Shown here: piece by piece, positions 37,301 through 48,767 of the stretch | Layout of the letters: the number at the start of each line of letters is the position of its first letter | Numbering within the stretch: the stretch's first letter is position 1 | Assembly: GCA_002682825.1 (NCBI GenBank) | Contig: NOKP01000002.1 | Span: 1,245,132-1,309,131, forward strand | DNA from: Neonectria sp. B-13 | Taxonomy: Eukaryota > Ascomycota > Sordariomycetes > Hypocreales > Nectriaceae | DNA length: 64,000 bases | Reading direction: 5' to 3' | Made by a program: the position numbers and the translations under genes | The notes under the pieces: generated by a model | What the model saw: only the letters and a program-made list of their open reading frames with translations | Told to the model about the DNA's origin: nothing | The model's database searches: none

Positions 37301-38809
37301 TTCAGTGCCAGTCGTCTCGGTACCAGCGCCTGTAGTCTCGGTGCCAGTAACAGTGGTTTCAGTACCGGTAGCAGTAGTCTCAATACCGGTGGCGGTAGTC
37401 TCTGTGCCAGTACCAGTCTCAGTACCAGTACCAGTCTCAGTACCAGTACCGGTCTCAGTACCAGTGCCAGTGGTCTCGGTACCAGTGGCATTTGTCTCAG
37501 TGCCAGTCCCGGCAGTCTCAGTACCAGTGCCAGTGGTCTCGGTGCCAGTGCCAGTCTCAGTGTCAGTGGCCTCGGTACCGGTGCCGGTGGTCTTGGTACC
37601 AGTACCAGTCTCAGTACCAACAGTCTCCGTACCGGTAGCAGTGGTCTCAGTGCCAGTTCCGGTGGTCTCCGTACCGGTGCCAATGGTCTCCGTACCGGTG
37701 CCAATAGTCTCGGTGCCAGTGCCAGTGGTCTCGGTGCCAGTTCCGGTGGTCCCGGTGCCAGCGCTGGTGGTTTCAGTGCCAGTGCCGGTGGTCTCGGTAC
37801 CAGTTCCGGTAGCCTCCGTACCAGTGCCAGTCTCTGTGCCAGTACCAGTCTCTGTGCCGGTGGCATTGGTCTCAGTGCCAGTGCCAGTCTCAGTACCAGC
37901 AGTTTCCGTACCAGTAGCAGTGGTCTCAGTGCCGATTGTCTCGGTTCCAGTGTTTGGGAGTCCAGTTGAATCAGTACCAGTCGTATCAATTATGGCAGTG
38001 GTGTCAGTGGCAGTTGTATCAGTGGTGCCAGTGGTGTCCGGGAGCCCAGTTGACGCGGTGTTGGTGGTGGCATCAGTGTTTCCGGTTGAGTCAGTGTTGG
38101 TAGCCTGTCCAGATGTTGAACCTGACTGCGAACCAGTCGAGAGCGTTTCAGTACCCGGCGTAACTGCAGACGAGGGTACAGATGCTGTCGAAAGCGACTC
38201 GGAGCCCGAGGCACTTCCAGATCCAGATGCTGAGGGCGTCGAATCCGACTGAGAAGTCGGGGTATTTCCCGGGAGCCATGTGGTCTGGGTTGAGGAGCCT
38301 GAGCCACTTCCAGATCCAGATGCCGAGGGCGTCGAGTCCGACTGAGAACTCGGGGTGTTCCCGGGGAGCCAGGTGGTGGTGTCGGAGTAGGGTCCCGAGG
38401 CTGTAGTGCCATCGGAGCCGGACTCAGAGGCCGAAGACTCTGACTGAGAGCTCGGTGTGTTCCCTGGAAGCCATGTGGTTGAGTATGACTGAGACCCAGG
38501 GGTGCTTCCAGGAAGCCAGGTGGTGTTAGACACCGAGTAGGTTGAGTATGACTGAGAACCAGCAGTGGTTCCAGGAAGCCAAGTGGTGTCAGATGAAGAT
38601 ACACCAGACTGGGAGTCGGTCACAGTCGAAGACACGCCTGGTGGGTTGTATCCCGTGTTGCCGGCAGCGGTCGAACTGGTTGCAGAGTCTAGCCCGGAGG
38701 TGTCATACTGGGCAGAGGACTCAGACAGGTCAGAGCTAGGGCCGTCGGGACGGCACTTGCTGCCTAGGGCAGTTGTTCCCCACAGGGAAAGCAAAAGAAA
38801 GTGTTTCAT
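34357..38809 (-). CDS. giant secreted Ser/Thr-rich repeat protein
   Basis: Four exons (38809-35681, 35623-35409, 35348-34480, 34427-34357) give about 1427 residues. Order: signal peptide ([16 protein letters not shown]); a Ser-rich region with five WLPG(T/N/S)T units (about 73-193); a Thr/Glu/Gly tract built of short [12 protein letters not shown] and ETGTGT units (about 285-600); a hydrophobic Phe/Pro/Gly patch with CPACGG and CIPPGC; a cysteine segment; an acidic Asp/Pro spacer ending LRKRGKP, a possible Kex2 site; then a folded-looking C-terminal half with [13 protein letters not shown]; a Thr/Pro-rich linker with four TTSEAP-type units; and a Cys-containing end. Dense O-glycosylation and wall location are likely. 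The C-terminal module recalls uncharacterised fungal extracellular proteins; no enzyme motif was found. A further 3' intron at the GTAAAT by the stop cannot be excluded. Confidence 0.75.
37000..37960. repeat. low-complexity Thr/Glu/Gly-coding minisatellite
   Basis: Within exon 1 of the giant secreted protein. Short units on the plus strand such as GTCTCGGTGCCAGTA recur with 12, 15 and 18 bp lengths over about 950 bp. All variants are multiples of three, so gain or loss of units keeps the frame. Confidence 0.8.
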
Positions 38810-40780
38810 AGCGAGCGTCTACAGAGTAAAAGAGTGACTGAGTGGGGGAAAACAAGAAACAAGACCGCAGAGGAGTTCTCTGTGGAGAGGAAAGAAGGAA
38901 CACTTCCAATTCACTTAGCCGACAGAATCTAGATGATGGAGCCACGGTAGTAGTATTTAAATATATATATCAGCACAAACGGCTGATGGGTATGCCTGGA
39001 GCATTGGGTGCATCTTCTTTCAACTCAAGTGATCCTAGTACATGGTGATAACGCTGCATGTGCGCTTTGGTCGAGTGTAAGGATGCCTGCATGTAATTAC
39101 AATAGGTCCCATGTAAGCACGAGAACTTGCAGCCAAGATAGGAATCATCACGCGACGCGTCCATGCGCTAGTCATCTCGATTCGGCCCCCAAAGCTGGTT
39201 CTCACCCCGGCAGCGATATACGCCGTGCACAACCCCAGTCTGTTCTTCCAGTGTAACCACCAGCCTCACTTTGCTCCATATAAATCGACCAAGGCAGTTG
39301 GGCTGTGCGAAAGGGCCGCGAAAATGCCGTATGCACATTGGCTTCCTTCAATTGGCGAAGGCGGTTTCATCAGTCTTTGGAGGTGCCGATAAGCCGGGCA
39401 GTGCTCCAACGCTGCGGCTGAGGTAAGACTCGACAGTGGTGTAGTAGTCTAAACCTGTTCCTCTTCTTTCGAATTGAATGGTCTGGTCAAGTCCGTCTGC
39501 ACGAGAAAGGATAATATATTGTTTCTGTGGGGCGGGAAGCTGAGCGGCAATTTGTTTCGAGAACAATGAGTGCAGCCTATCAAACGATAGAGGTGGATGA
39601 GCCTCGTGGGGATGGGTGAGATATCCACAACAAAAGGCCATATTATACTTTAGGGCGAGATTACGATTGTCACTATGTTCGCCAAAACTCATGATTGGAC
39701 GAAGCTTTCGTCTTTGGCGGAGTTTCTTACAACGTAGCATCTACATCGAGCCGAGGCTAAGTCGATCTGTTTTCTCCCTACTCGAGGAAATTTACTTTCC
39801 ACGGAAACCCCTGGTTCCTGTGCGAATACGCTACATACTCATCTACGCCTTGCGGAGGTTTGCTCTCTAAGAGGGTTGATCTATCCGGACTATCCTAGCA
39901 CGGGCTGTGCCGATCCCGAAGCCTCCATCTCTCCCGGACGTCCCGCGATAGGTCCCTGCTGCACATTGAGATTACCCAGGACACGGGAGGGGATGAAAAA
40001 TGTCCACCGCCAAGGCCTAGTGAAACTGTGAAACGGGAGATCCACAAGGCAGAAGCTGCATGAAGACCGAAGGATGCCAAACCTTGCTCAGCCCTGGCAG
40101 CTGAATCGGGGTTTTCCATTCTAGGATGTGGGGAGCGGAATGTGTGGTCAAGTTCGGGTTAGGAGCACCGAGGCATTTCTCCATGGTGCATATACGAACA
40201 TTTGGCGTGAATCCTCCGGCATTGTTTCTCGCCGTAAGCTACTGCACAACAAAGTGCGCAGATGAGCCAAACTTCCGTGAAAAGCCAACACGCGGTACCT
40301 CATCGTATTGTGCAAAGCCGAGGCAATAGTCTACGTGATCGGCAAGACTATCCTCTCGGGACTCTGTTGCACGTACGAAGACTCGCCCATCATCACTAAT
40401 CCTCAGCTTTCCAAATGACGGTCAACTGTGAAACTTCAAAAGCAGCCGTCTCAGTCATCTCACCTTTCATCTTCCTCTTCTCCACTTTTCGTTTTTCCAT
40501 TTCATGCATGCACGCTGACATACGGTCCAGTCACAACATCATCCTTGGAGCTCCACCACGCTCCTCCCGGCCTCAGCCTTATCGCAATTCTCACATGTTG
40601 ACATCATCGGTGATTCCGCCATCTAGATCATCGCTGAGTTCGGCCTACACAAGCTACATCGCTCACCGCCAACACTCTCGATATCCGCCCACCGTTTCTC
40701 CCTCTGCACGTCTTGTTCCTGTCTTGCATCCTTGTTCCACCCTTTCGTCCCCTGTCACTCGCCACTACCAGCAAGCAAAC
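38810..40780. other. intergenic with promoter and a doubtful small frame
   Basis: About 2 kb between two divergent starts. The giant-protein promoter has an AT-rich TATTTAAATATATATAT block at 38953-38969, about 145 bp upstream of its start. A frame at 39348-39692 (-), starting MSFGEHSDNRNLALKYN, encodes 114 residues of ordinary composition but no recognised domain; it could be a small gene or one exon. Confidence 0.4.
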
Positions 40781-41922
40781 ATGGCAGCCTCTGGCGACTA
40801 CCCCATCTGCACAATATGCGCCATCAGACTCTATGAATCCTGCGACAAGGATATCTTCGAGGGGCAAGGCCCATCCAGGTGGTACCCAGATATGTGGAAG
40901 ACCTCGGCTATTCTTCTCTCTGGCCCTCGCTGGCCCTCGTACGCAAAAGAACCCGCGGCGACAGTGCCGGATGAGGCTGTCACTCGTCAAGTTGGCACTC
41001 CGTCCTGGTACCCCGGCCAAGTGCAAATCATCCCTGGCGGTGAATCTGTCTTCACGCAATTTGAGTACGTTTCCGACAATGGCACTGGTAGTTACTGGTA
41101 CTTTGGCATCCACTCGGCGTGTGAGGACATCGCCAATCGGTTCATGCATACATCTTGGGAAGCCCGGGTCCGATCAATTGGCGATCTTTGGATGACACTT
41201 GATCAACGATGCACAAAGACTTACTCTGATCTACACCTCTCCACCCCATTTCTTCCCAACATCCCAGAAAATCAGCCTGGAGAGCCGTTGAAACTTGGGC
41301 GGAGCCGTTACTACCTTCCCCGTGACTCTATACCAGGAGATGACGCAGAATATGACGATCTTTATGAATGGGTGGGCCGGAATATTTCTCATTCCCTCTA
41401 GCTATTCACATGCTAACTGTCATATAGTGGGAAGATGATCCGCTGTTCATTCCAGATTTGACTGGTCGCCTTGTTTCTAACCTAGAGCAATACAAGCCGT
41501 CGGATACCACTTATTTCCAAGCCAGGGATAAGTTCGAAAGCTTGCCCCAAGAAGTGAAGGACAAAATCTTAGCGGATCTTCTCAGCCAGCCAATTGCTTT
41601 AGACTGCACATATTTGCTGCCCCAATCCCACTGGAAGAAAGCCTTCCTCCAGATCCCGTTCCTATGGGATCTTGACAAAAAGGTTATAGACGACAAGACT
41701 AACGGAGCAGAGTTGGAGGCAGGAACAGAGTGGAACTGGGAAAAGATTACCCGGCAACTTATGACTCCAGTCACTGTGGTTGATGAAAAGAATAGGTGGA
41801 ATCCTATACCCTGGAATTATGATCAGGTAGGGCTGGCTGTCCCGCACGGTCTCAACAACCGCCGGCGGATTTGGCAGATTCTAGAGGACATGTACCCTAG
41901 TGACTTAGGCATGCGTCATTAA
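40781..41922 (+). CDS. F-box-like protein with N-terminal CxxC motif
   Basis: Two exons (40781-41371 and 41428-41922) give 361 residues when started at MAASGDYPICTICAIRLYE. The frame is open 122 codons upstream but that part is Ser/Pro-rich and looks like leader. The N terminus has CTIC, a half zinc-knuckle that may pair with a later His or Cys. The second exon has FESLPQEVKDKILADLLSQPIAL, a degenerate F-box, followed by WKKAFLQIPFLWDLD. The donor is GTGGGC, weaker than usual, but the junction gives a clean YEW-WEDDPLFIPDL and a CTAAC branch point is present. This architecture occurs in fungal F-box proteins of unknown target. Function unknown. Confidence 0.68.
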
Positions 41923-43313
41923 GTGGATGACTCTTCGACTTCTTCTCATGACGAGGCTGTGGCCCAAATCAGAGATTTCTAGCAATAGAAGTTTCGATGA
42001 GTAATAGGGATTAATTCACAGTCCGTCGCTGGCTGAGCCAGCCTGCATGATGATTAGATCGAAGAATGGCAGTTTTGTTCCTGCCAGAATGCACACAACA
42101 CCTACCCCCTCATGTGTAGCCCAGCGAGACCTATGTAATCGTCTTCTATCATTAGCAACTGCTTCCATTGTGATCTGTGGCGACTGAAATACACTCAGTG
42201 AATATTGAATCCCAGCTACCAACTTCATGGGACAGTTCAAGACCGACATTGGCTATCTACTCAAATGCATGCCGAGGTTTGAAACAAACGATAAAGCCCT
42301 TTACATTGTGTTGACCAGAGCACAGGCAAGGCTCGCTATTGACGTAGTTTGGTCTTTGTGATACCAGAAAGCTTTGAAACAAGAAGGCTTGTTAATGGCC
42401 AATTCCAATGAAACGGGCTCTCTATGGCATGAGTTGATATCATGTGCTCTAGATTCAGTAGCAAGTAAACTATCGCCCATAGACACACTATGACACTACT
42501 ATAACTCAACCACTTCACGGGTAGACTCAATTTCTCACCCTCGAAGCTTATTTCATGCAGCGAGTACCAGCTCTTGCTGAATCAATATACAGGACGGCAA
42601 CTGAAGCCGGCGGATACAATTAAAGGGTCACCGGTCGTCGCCTTGGAATTCAAGGTCATTAAATAGAAACTTTTACGCGTCTTGAATAATTATGCTTCTT
42701 GCGCCAATGTTTCCTTCGTCTGCGTTGATTGGAGACAACTGGATTCCGACCCCATTTCATTCCATCTGATGGTAAAGGAGATCACGGCCCACTAGGGAGC
42801 GACCCAATCTAAACGTCGGTTGTATATAACTTCTCAGTGATCCTCTTGGGCTTAATCTCCATATTCTAGGATGTCAAAAGACTCAACAACATCTTGATCA
42901 TTCAAAGGAAGCCCGGTAAGAATCGCTTCACTAAAGAATAAATGGCCTCAAAAAAGATTATAGCCAGTGATAGTCTCCTTGTCGTGAAAAACTTCTAACG
43001 CGAGTCTAATTCCTTTTTATTCGCGGGCGGTTCTTGTGCGAATTTTCGCCCTTGCGACCTTCGCTCCACAGTCTAGTTATCACATTCATAGCATCCATTC
43101 ATCGCCGTAATACACCACTCAAAGTCCAATGGTTGGCATGGATCAATGGTGCGTTGTGATTTGATTGACTACGAGCACTCGGCAGGTCCGGCTTTTATAC
43201 ATGATCTTGCCGTGCTGTCATCGACGTCCCTGGCATGCAGGACTGCCTCGGGTGACTAGGTGATGAAGTCCATTTCCAGTACTACTCACCTAATGTGACT
43301 GTCTCATTCGAGA
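41923..43313. other. intergenic, nothing recognised
   Basis: About 1.4 kb between convergent 3' ends. Frames present are short and composition-driven. No feature was recognised. Confidence 0.45.
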
Positions 43314-45852
43314 TTAAAAACTAAATAAACCACTTCGTCGCTTACCTAGTGGGTACACAAGCAGGGCGCTAATAAACAATCCAACAGCTATACCAATAGC
43401 GATCTGAATCATCGATGCCGCGACATCGAAAACCACAGTGTTTAGTGACGCGGTCTCGCCGGTTGTAATCGTTGAGTTATCCGAAGAAGACGAGTTTGTG
43501 AGCATGTCGGCTGTCTTTAACCCAGTAAGCAAGCCGCCAGTTGAGGCCAACCCACCCGGCACTTGGGTAAAGATGGCTGGAATTAATGTTGCAGCCGCGA
43601 CGCCGTGCCGGATTCGAGAATACAGATTGGCGAGCACACCAACGGCTAAAGCGCCGAATGTGTTGGAGATCTGCGGGCTAGCCGCAAATTTGATGCTGCT
43701 GAAATAGTTGACAATGTACCCAGCGGAGGCGATTATGACCATGACAGGCATTTGGCGCCACTGAGCTTGATAGAGGATGCTGATGCAAATAACGAACAAC
43801 GGCACGAAGATGAATCCCCAAAAGCTTGGGAGGGGGTTTTCACAGGTAGTCGCCGATGTTGCTCCGCTGTCGAAAAGGCCATAGAGAGCTGCGCCAACAG
43901 TAATGCCGAAACCCAGCAGGAGGGAGTAGATGATGGCGTAGACGATGCGGATTGAGCCGGGGATGATAGCTCGGGATTGCAGCTCAAGCGCAGAGCACAC
44001 TGTAGATCCCAGACCGAGTTAGTTCTTGCTGTCGATTGGACACAATGATAGAGGAGTCTAGTAACTTACAAACCAAGTAGCCAGGCAGAAGCATGACAAT
44101 GCCGCCCTGAGCGAGGGCCGAAAAGCAAAACAGGGACCCGCCCCTTATACTCCCAAATGCTCGTGCCAGGAAACTCACCAAGACCGTGGCGGTTACCTCC
44201 AAAACATTGTTGTAAAGATTAGATTTCGGAGCTACAATAAGCTGCAACACTCCGACGAGACAGCCGAGAAAGAAGCAGAGCGGGAGGTCGATTAGGCGAG
44301 CCTTGAAAGAGAATGGGGCGGCGGTAGCGCTCGTCAAGCCGAAGATGAGGACTCTGAACCAAGCATGGAACTTGTCGCGAGAGCTTATTATTGCGTCCAA
44401 CTTCCGGGTGCCTTCCTCGACGCCTATAACGTCGTGCATGACCTCTTTGTAGACCAGATGCAAGTCCTTCAATTTTCCGAGATCAATGCCCTGGCTCGTG
44501 CGAACAATCCTGACTTCAGTGGTATGCGTTGATCTGTCGTCAAATGAGACTATCATGCATCCCGGCAGATAGAGGAACTGTCCGTCGATCTCAAGAACCC
44601 TAGCCGTCATTTGGAGATACTCCTCGAGCCGGTGGGTGGGGGCTCCAAACAACATCAATCCGCGGCAAAGTCTGATGATATACTCTTGTCGAGACAGGGT
44701 CTCGGCGATGTGCACGGTAATGCGGACCTCTTCCTGCTGCAAGAATGCGCTGAGACGCGATCCACTGCCTGTTCGCCTGTGCGTGTGTTTCTTCTTCCCG
44801 TTGGCCGGTTGTTCGTCGTTGCCCATATTGGGATTCGCAAGTCGGGCCGAAGCTCCTACGAGAGTCGCCAGCGTGTCTTGCGATCGGTTTTGGTTATACC
44901 ATTTCTTGCGTGACGGAGTAGCGGAGCCTGATCCAGTCCCCGGAGTGCTTTGCCCGCCGGTGAAGGAGGAGGAGGCGATGGAGTCTCGGTTGCGCTGGTG
45001 GCCTTGTTCCGGAGGTTTGTAGAGCGTCAGTAGCTGAGAAAGCACTCCCCCGCGGTAATGTTCCGGCGGCGGTACACTATAGAGCCCGCCGTAGATGCCA
45101 TCGTTCACCTCGGTCGGGACAACGTGTCCATTGCCGGACGCTTGGCGACCTGGCGATTGGTTCGGCACCCCCCTCCCGAAACGCCGAGCGTGTGCCTGCA
45201 CCAGATGTTGCGCTTCTTGCTGTAAGGAGTGTTGCTGGTCATCCTGATGCTGGCTGTCCTGATGTTGGCCGTCCTGGTGTTGGCCGTCTTGGCGTTGGCC
45301 GTCTTGATGCTGGCTCTGCTGCAGCTCTTCGCGAGCGTGAGCAAGATATCCCAAGTCCCGAAGAGGAATAAGCTCGCCGTCGCTGTTCACTGTTTCAGCC
45401 TCCGAGTCGAGAGAATGTCTGGAGTCGGTCCGAGGTGACTCGCCCCAGACCTTGGCGGCAACCTGCCTGGCGCGTTCTTGCGCGGCAGCAGCTGAGCTTG
45501 CCTTCTCAGAACGAGGGTCCAAGGCAGGATTGGCATCCGGGACAGTGGGAATAGAGCCTGAGGAGTTACCACGCAGCACCGACGGTCTCGGCTTTGGTAT
45601 CGGAACATGGCCATGTTCAAACGTAGGGCCAAGCACATTAGAGGGTGGTGCTGGTCCCGGGGGTCCGGTCACGGCCGCAGTGCTGTTGAATCGGACGCGA
45701 CCCTTCTCTTTCTTCATTGCAGCGCTTGATTCGCCATTTTTCGCACTCGGCGATCCTTCCCCTGCGGCGATGCCATGTCCTTCGCTTGCTTTGAATCCGG
45801 GTCCAGGGTCAGGGTCGTCTGGAGAGGCCGAAGAACTTGAAGATGCTTCCAT
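43314..45852 (-). CDS. ThrE/YjjP-family membrane transporter
   Basis: Two exons (45852-44070 and 43999-43314) give 822 residues. The first 330 or so are hydrophilic and disordered (Ser, Pro, Gln rich), with a Gln-His-Gln-Asp-Gly minisatellite at about residues 177-207. The ThrE cytosolic and membrane domain follows: ETLSRQEYIIRLCRGLMLFG, PTHRLEEYL, a first set of helices through PGYLVLCSALELQSR, and a second set with IVYAIIYSLLLGFGITVG, about ten segments in all. The intron (GTAAGT donor, CTAAC branch) restores the PGYLV-LCSALELQSR junction. Bacterial relatives export threonine and serine; the fungal substrate and membrane are not known. The long N-terminal tail is typical of fungal members and may be regulatory. 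Confidence 0.88.
45231..45322. repeat. 15 bp minisatellite in the ThrE-like gene
   Basis: Five to six imperfect 15 bp units (GTCCTGATGTTGGCC style) code for Gln-His-Gln-Asp-Gly on the minus strand. The period keeps the reading frame. Confidence 0.75.
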
Positions 45853-47031
45853 TGAATCTGAGGGTGGGGTTTGCTAACGAGCGACGTGAACGAAAGACGA
45901 TGAGATTGTACAGAAGCTGAACCTCGCAAGTACTTCCAATGATGTCTATAAAGGCACCTTTGACCAAAAAATAACAACGTTGAAGGAATGTGAATGTCAC
46001 CCTAGAAGTCGCGACACGTGGTATGGAAGAAAATTCTAGATATGTCGGAAGTGGTGGCAATGCATATAAAAAGACGGATCGTGACTGGATCTCCGGGCCG
46101 GCCGGCAATACGACGAACGCGCAACTCTCCACTTGAGCTCCGCAACCCCAGACCAATTCTTCTTCTCGCTTTACCCAACGGAACCAAAGCATCCACATTG
46201 ACGTCATTATGTTTTAATAACCGAGTTTATATTATGTAAAAGTGGCGACGATTACACACCGACTTGCGACGATCGGATTCTACCTTATTACTACGTGGTA
46301 GGAAGTGTCGTGAGTGGTATGTTGGTATATGCAAAAGGGACGTCGTAGCGAATAGTGCAGGTCTCTGGAAAGAAAAGAATGTTCCCTCTAGATAACCAGG
46401 CTGTACTGATAGCCGAGGATAGGGTTGTTAAGCCCAAGCAGCCATCTCATTGGTGGAAGCAACCCCATAAAAGGCACAGGCCTCTTGGGCAGTCAAGGCA
46501 TTCGCTGTGCCGGACTTCACTTCCAATCCTTATTATCAATACTACTATTGCGAAAGAGTACATAGTCTTGAAATAATTATATAGTCTATTGTGTTGCACT
46601 TCTTCTACTCCATTCACTTTTTTGCCCAACTGGTAAGTGGCTTCACCTTACTCGCAACGCTGCCAATTGTCAAAGTCACCCCGTAATCTCTTCTCGATCA
46701 AAAGCGACGTGCATGTCACATATAAGTCACGGTTGTACTACGCAATAGCAGAGTGCGCATTCCATTTTTCTGTAGCTAGAAATGTGATAGTGCATCTGTT
46801 CGGTTCAGTTGGAGCACCTCGCAAGTATATGGCCAAACTGAGCTGTGGTGTATATATCCACTAGCAAATAACATGACTATGAACCTTTTCAAACTCTATA
46901 GAAAGTAGATGAAGTAGATGACCCATCGTAATCATTTCTGCTTGCACATTCAACCCCAAACAAGATCATGACTTTCTAAAGAAAGAAAATTGGAAACGAG
47001 CACTTTACTATAAAAAGAAATTACAAATACC
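45853..47031. other. intergenic, promoter of the ThrE-like gene
   Basis: About 1.2 kb from the ThrE-like start to the P450 stop. No gene was recognised. The part next to 45852 should hold the ThrE-like promoter, but no clear TATA box was identified. Confidence 0.4.
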
Positions 47032-48767
47032 CTATTTCGAGCCAGCCTTCAGGTACCTGAAAGGGTTCATCTCGAGGTGAGCAGCGTCACTCTCCTCCCA
47101 CGGGTAATCAGTCTCGGAAGATCGGATCAACTCCGCGTGCCTAGTACTCCTCGGCTTGATGCTGTAGGGGAAATCTTCTGGGCGGCCAATCAATCCCGGT
47201 GTCACCTTTACTTTCACATCCAATCCGCGGCCCTCATCGTCGACCGCTTTCTCGACATGGAACACAGCCAATAATCGTGCAATAGTGAGAAAGAGGTTGT
47301 CATCCGCCAAATGACGGCCAGGGCAAATCCTGCGACCGTATCCAAATGCGTCATTCGCTGGGTCTGGTTCGTTGCGTGGTTCCAAGAATCTTTCGGGGTC
47401 AAAAGTATCTGGGTTTGGGTAAGTCTCCGGATCGTGTAAGAACCACCAAATTGCCGGAATAATGTATGCGCCTTTTGGAATTCGATACCCAGAGTAGGTT
47501 ATTTCTTCGTCGGCCACATGAGTCGGGCCTATTGGCGCAACAGGAACCCAGCGGAGCGTTTCCTTAATCAGAGCGTTGACATAGGGTAACCTTTCCCTGT
47601 CTTCAAAACCAGGTAACCTGTCAACACCCACGATGTTGTCAATTTCCTTTTGGGCGACTTGTTGGACTTCTGGGAAGAGAATCATGGCTAGCACGAAACT
47701 GCTGATGGTAGCAACCGTAGTGTCGGCGCCACCTCCATACATGATTGCGGCGCTTCTTTTTACGGCCTCCTCTTCATCCTTGCTCGGTTTCCCGCTTTCA
47801 TCGCCCTCTTTGCTGTATTGCTCAACGAGAGAGGAGACATATGATGGTCTGGAGGCTCCCTTCGCCATTTGTCCAAGTACAAATGCATAAGGAATTTCTG
47901 TTGCCATGCGAGTGATGTCGTTCCACTGTCGGGCGGTCTTTTTGAAAGACGTGCCTGGAAGACCAGTTGGGAGATACTTGAGGTATGTGAACATATCTAC
48001 CGGCCATGACAAAGGGACAAGTGCTTGCGTAAAGTTATCCATCATGCGCTCAATCAAGTTCACCAATGGGTCAGCCTTGTGAGGCTCAATGGAATAGCCA
48101 TAGGTGATTCTCAGGATGATTGCGCTCGCCTCACTACCAGACAAGGATTAGTAAATCTGGGTTCAAATGAGGGAACTTGCCAAAGTTGTTGTTCTGTCTT
48201 TCTCCACATGCACCAACATTGGTTGTGATGGACGGGTCAGACTTACGTCCTGATATGGTTGATCAAGTTGGCGGGATCCTCCAGGATCCGCAGAAGAAGT
48301 CGCCGCGACTCCAGGTCTTGAATTTCATAGAATCCCTCCGAGATTTTTTTCGTACCCATCTGCTGGTGCATCAACTTGCGATGCAGACGATGGGTAGGAC
48401 TATAAGACAGGTTAGACGTCATCCCCCCGAACCCGCACATTTCGTCCGCAAAGTAGAAACTCGGCCGCCCCGAGGTTTTTGTCGACTTCTTTCCCAAAAT
48501 TTCGTTTGCCGCCTGGTTGGAATGGATTATGACCAGTGTTGTTCCAAGTACCGTTACAGAGCTGATGGGGCCATAAAGTGCCTTGAACTTGATCCAGTGC
48601 TGGTACTCTGGTGTCCCCTGTGGAGGGAGATCCAGAATGTTGCCAACAATAGGGAAGGGTTTGGGGCCAGGAGGTAGACCATTGCTGACCTTCAACCGAG
48701 AGCGAAGGTAATAGAGGAGAATGCTTGCCAGGACAGCAATGGTAACATGTTGCAAAGTGAAGAGCAT
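47032..48767 (-). CDS. cytochrome P450 monooxygenase
   Basis: Two exons (48767-48247 and 48133-47032) give 540 residues. Seen in order: an N-terminal membrane anchor (LQHVTIAVLASILLYYL), the proline hinge LPPGPKPFPIVGN, the I-helix GGGADTTVAT (oxygen-activating Asp-Thr), the K-helix ALIKETLRW (ExxR), the PERF-like DTFDPERFLE, and the haem loop FGYGRRICPGRHLA with the cysteine ligand. The intron (113 nt, GTAAGT donor) joins INHIRT to EASAIILRITYG without loss. It resembles the group around O-methylsterigmatocystin oxidoreductase, widely used in secondary metabolism, but no synthase gene lies nearby. Probably in the ER membrane; substrate unknown. Confidence 0.92.

Noticed and set aside
37000..37960. 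CRISPR-like array
   Set aside because: Units are short, contiguous and protein-coding, without spacers; the host is a eukaryote.
36945..38252. 435-codon open frame antisense to the giant secreted protein (Val/Ser/Pro repeats)
   Set aside because: It is the mirror of the Thr/Glu/Gly minisatellite; the repeat period of three keeps all six frames open. The minus-strand frame has a signal peptide and proper introns.
39348..39740. Possible small gene in the promoter tract before the F-box-like gene
   Set aside because: Could be real, but nothing beyond an open frame supports it; mentioned only within the intergenic entry.
47032..48767. P450 as part of a secondary-metabolite cluster
   Set aside because: No polyketide synthase, peptide synthetase or terpene cyclase lies in the window.
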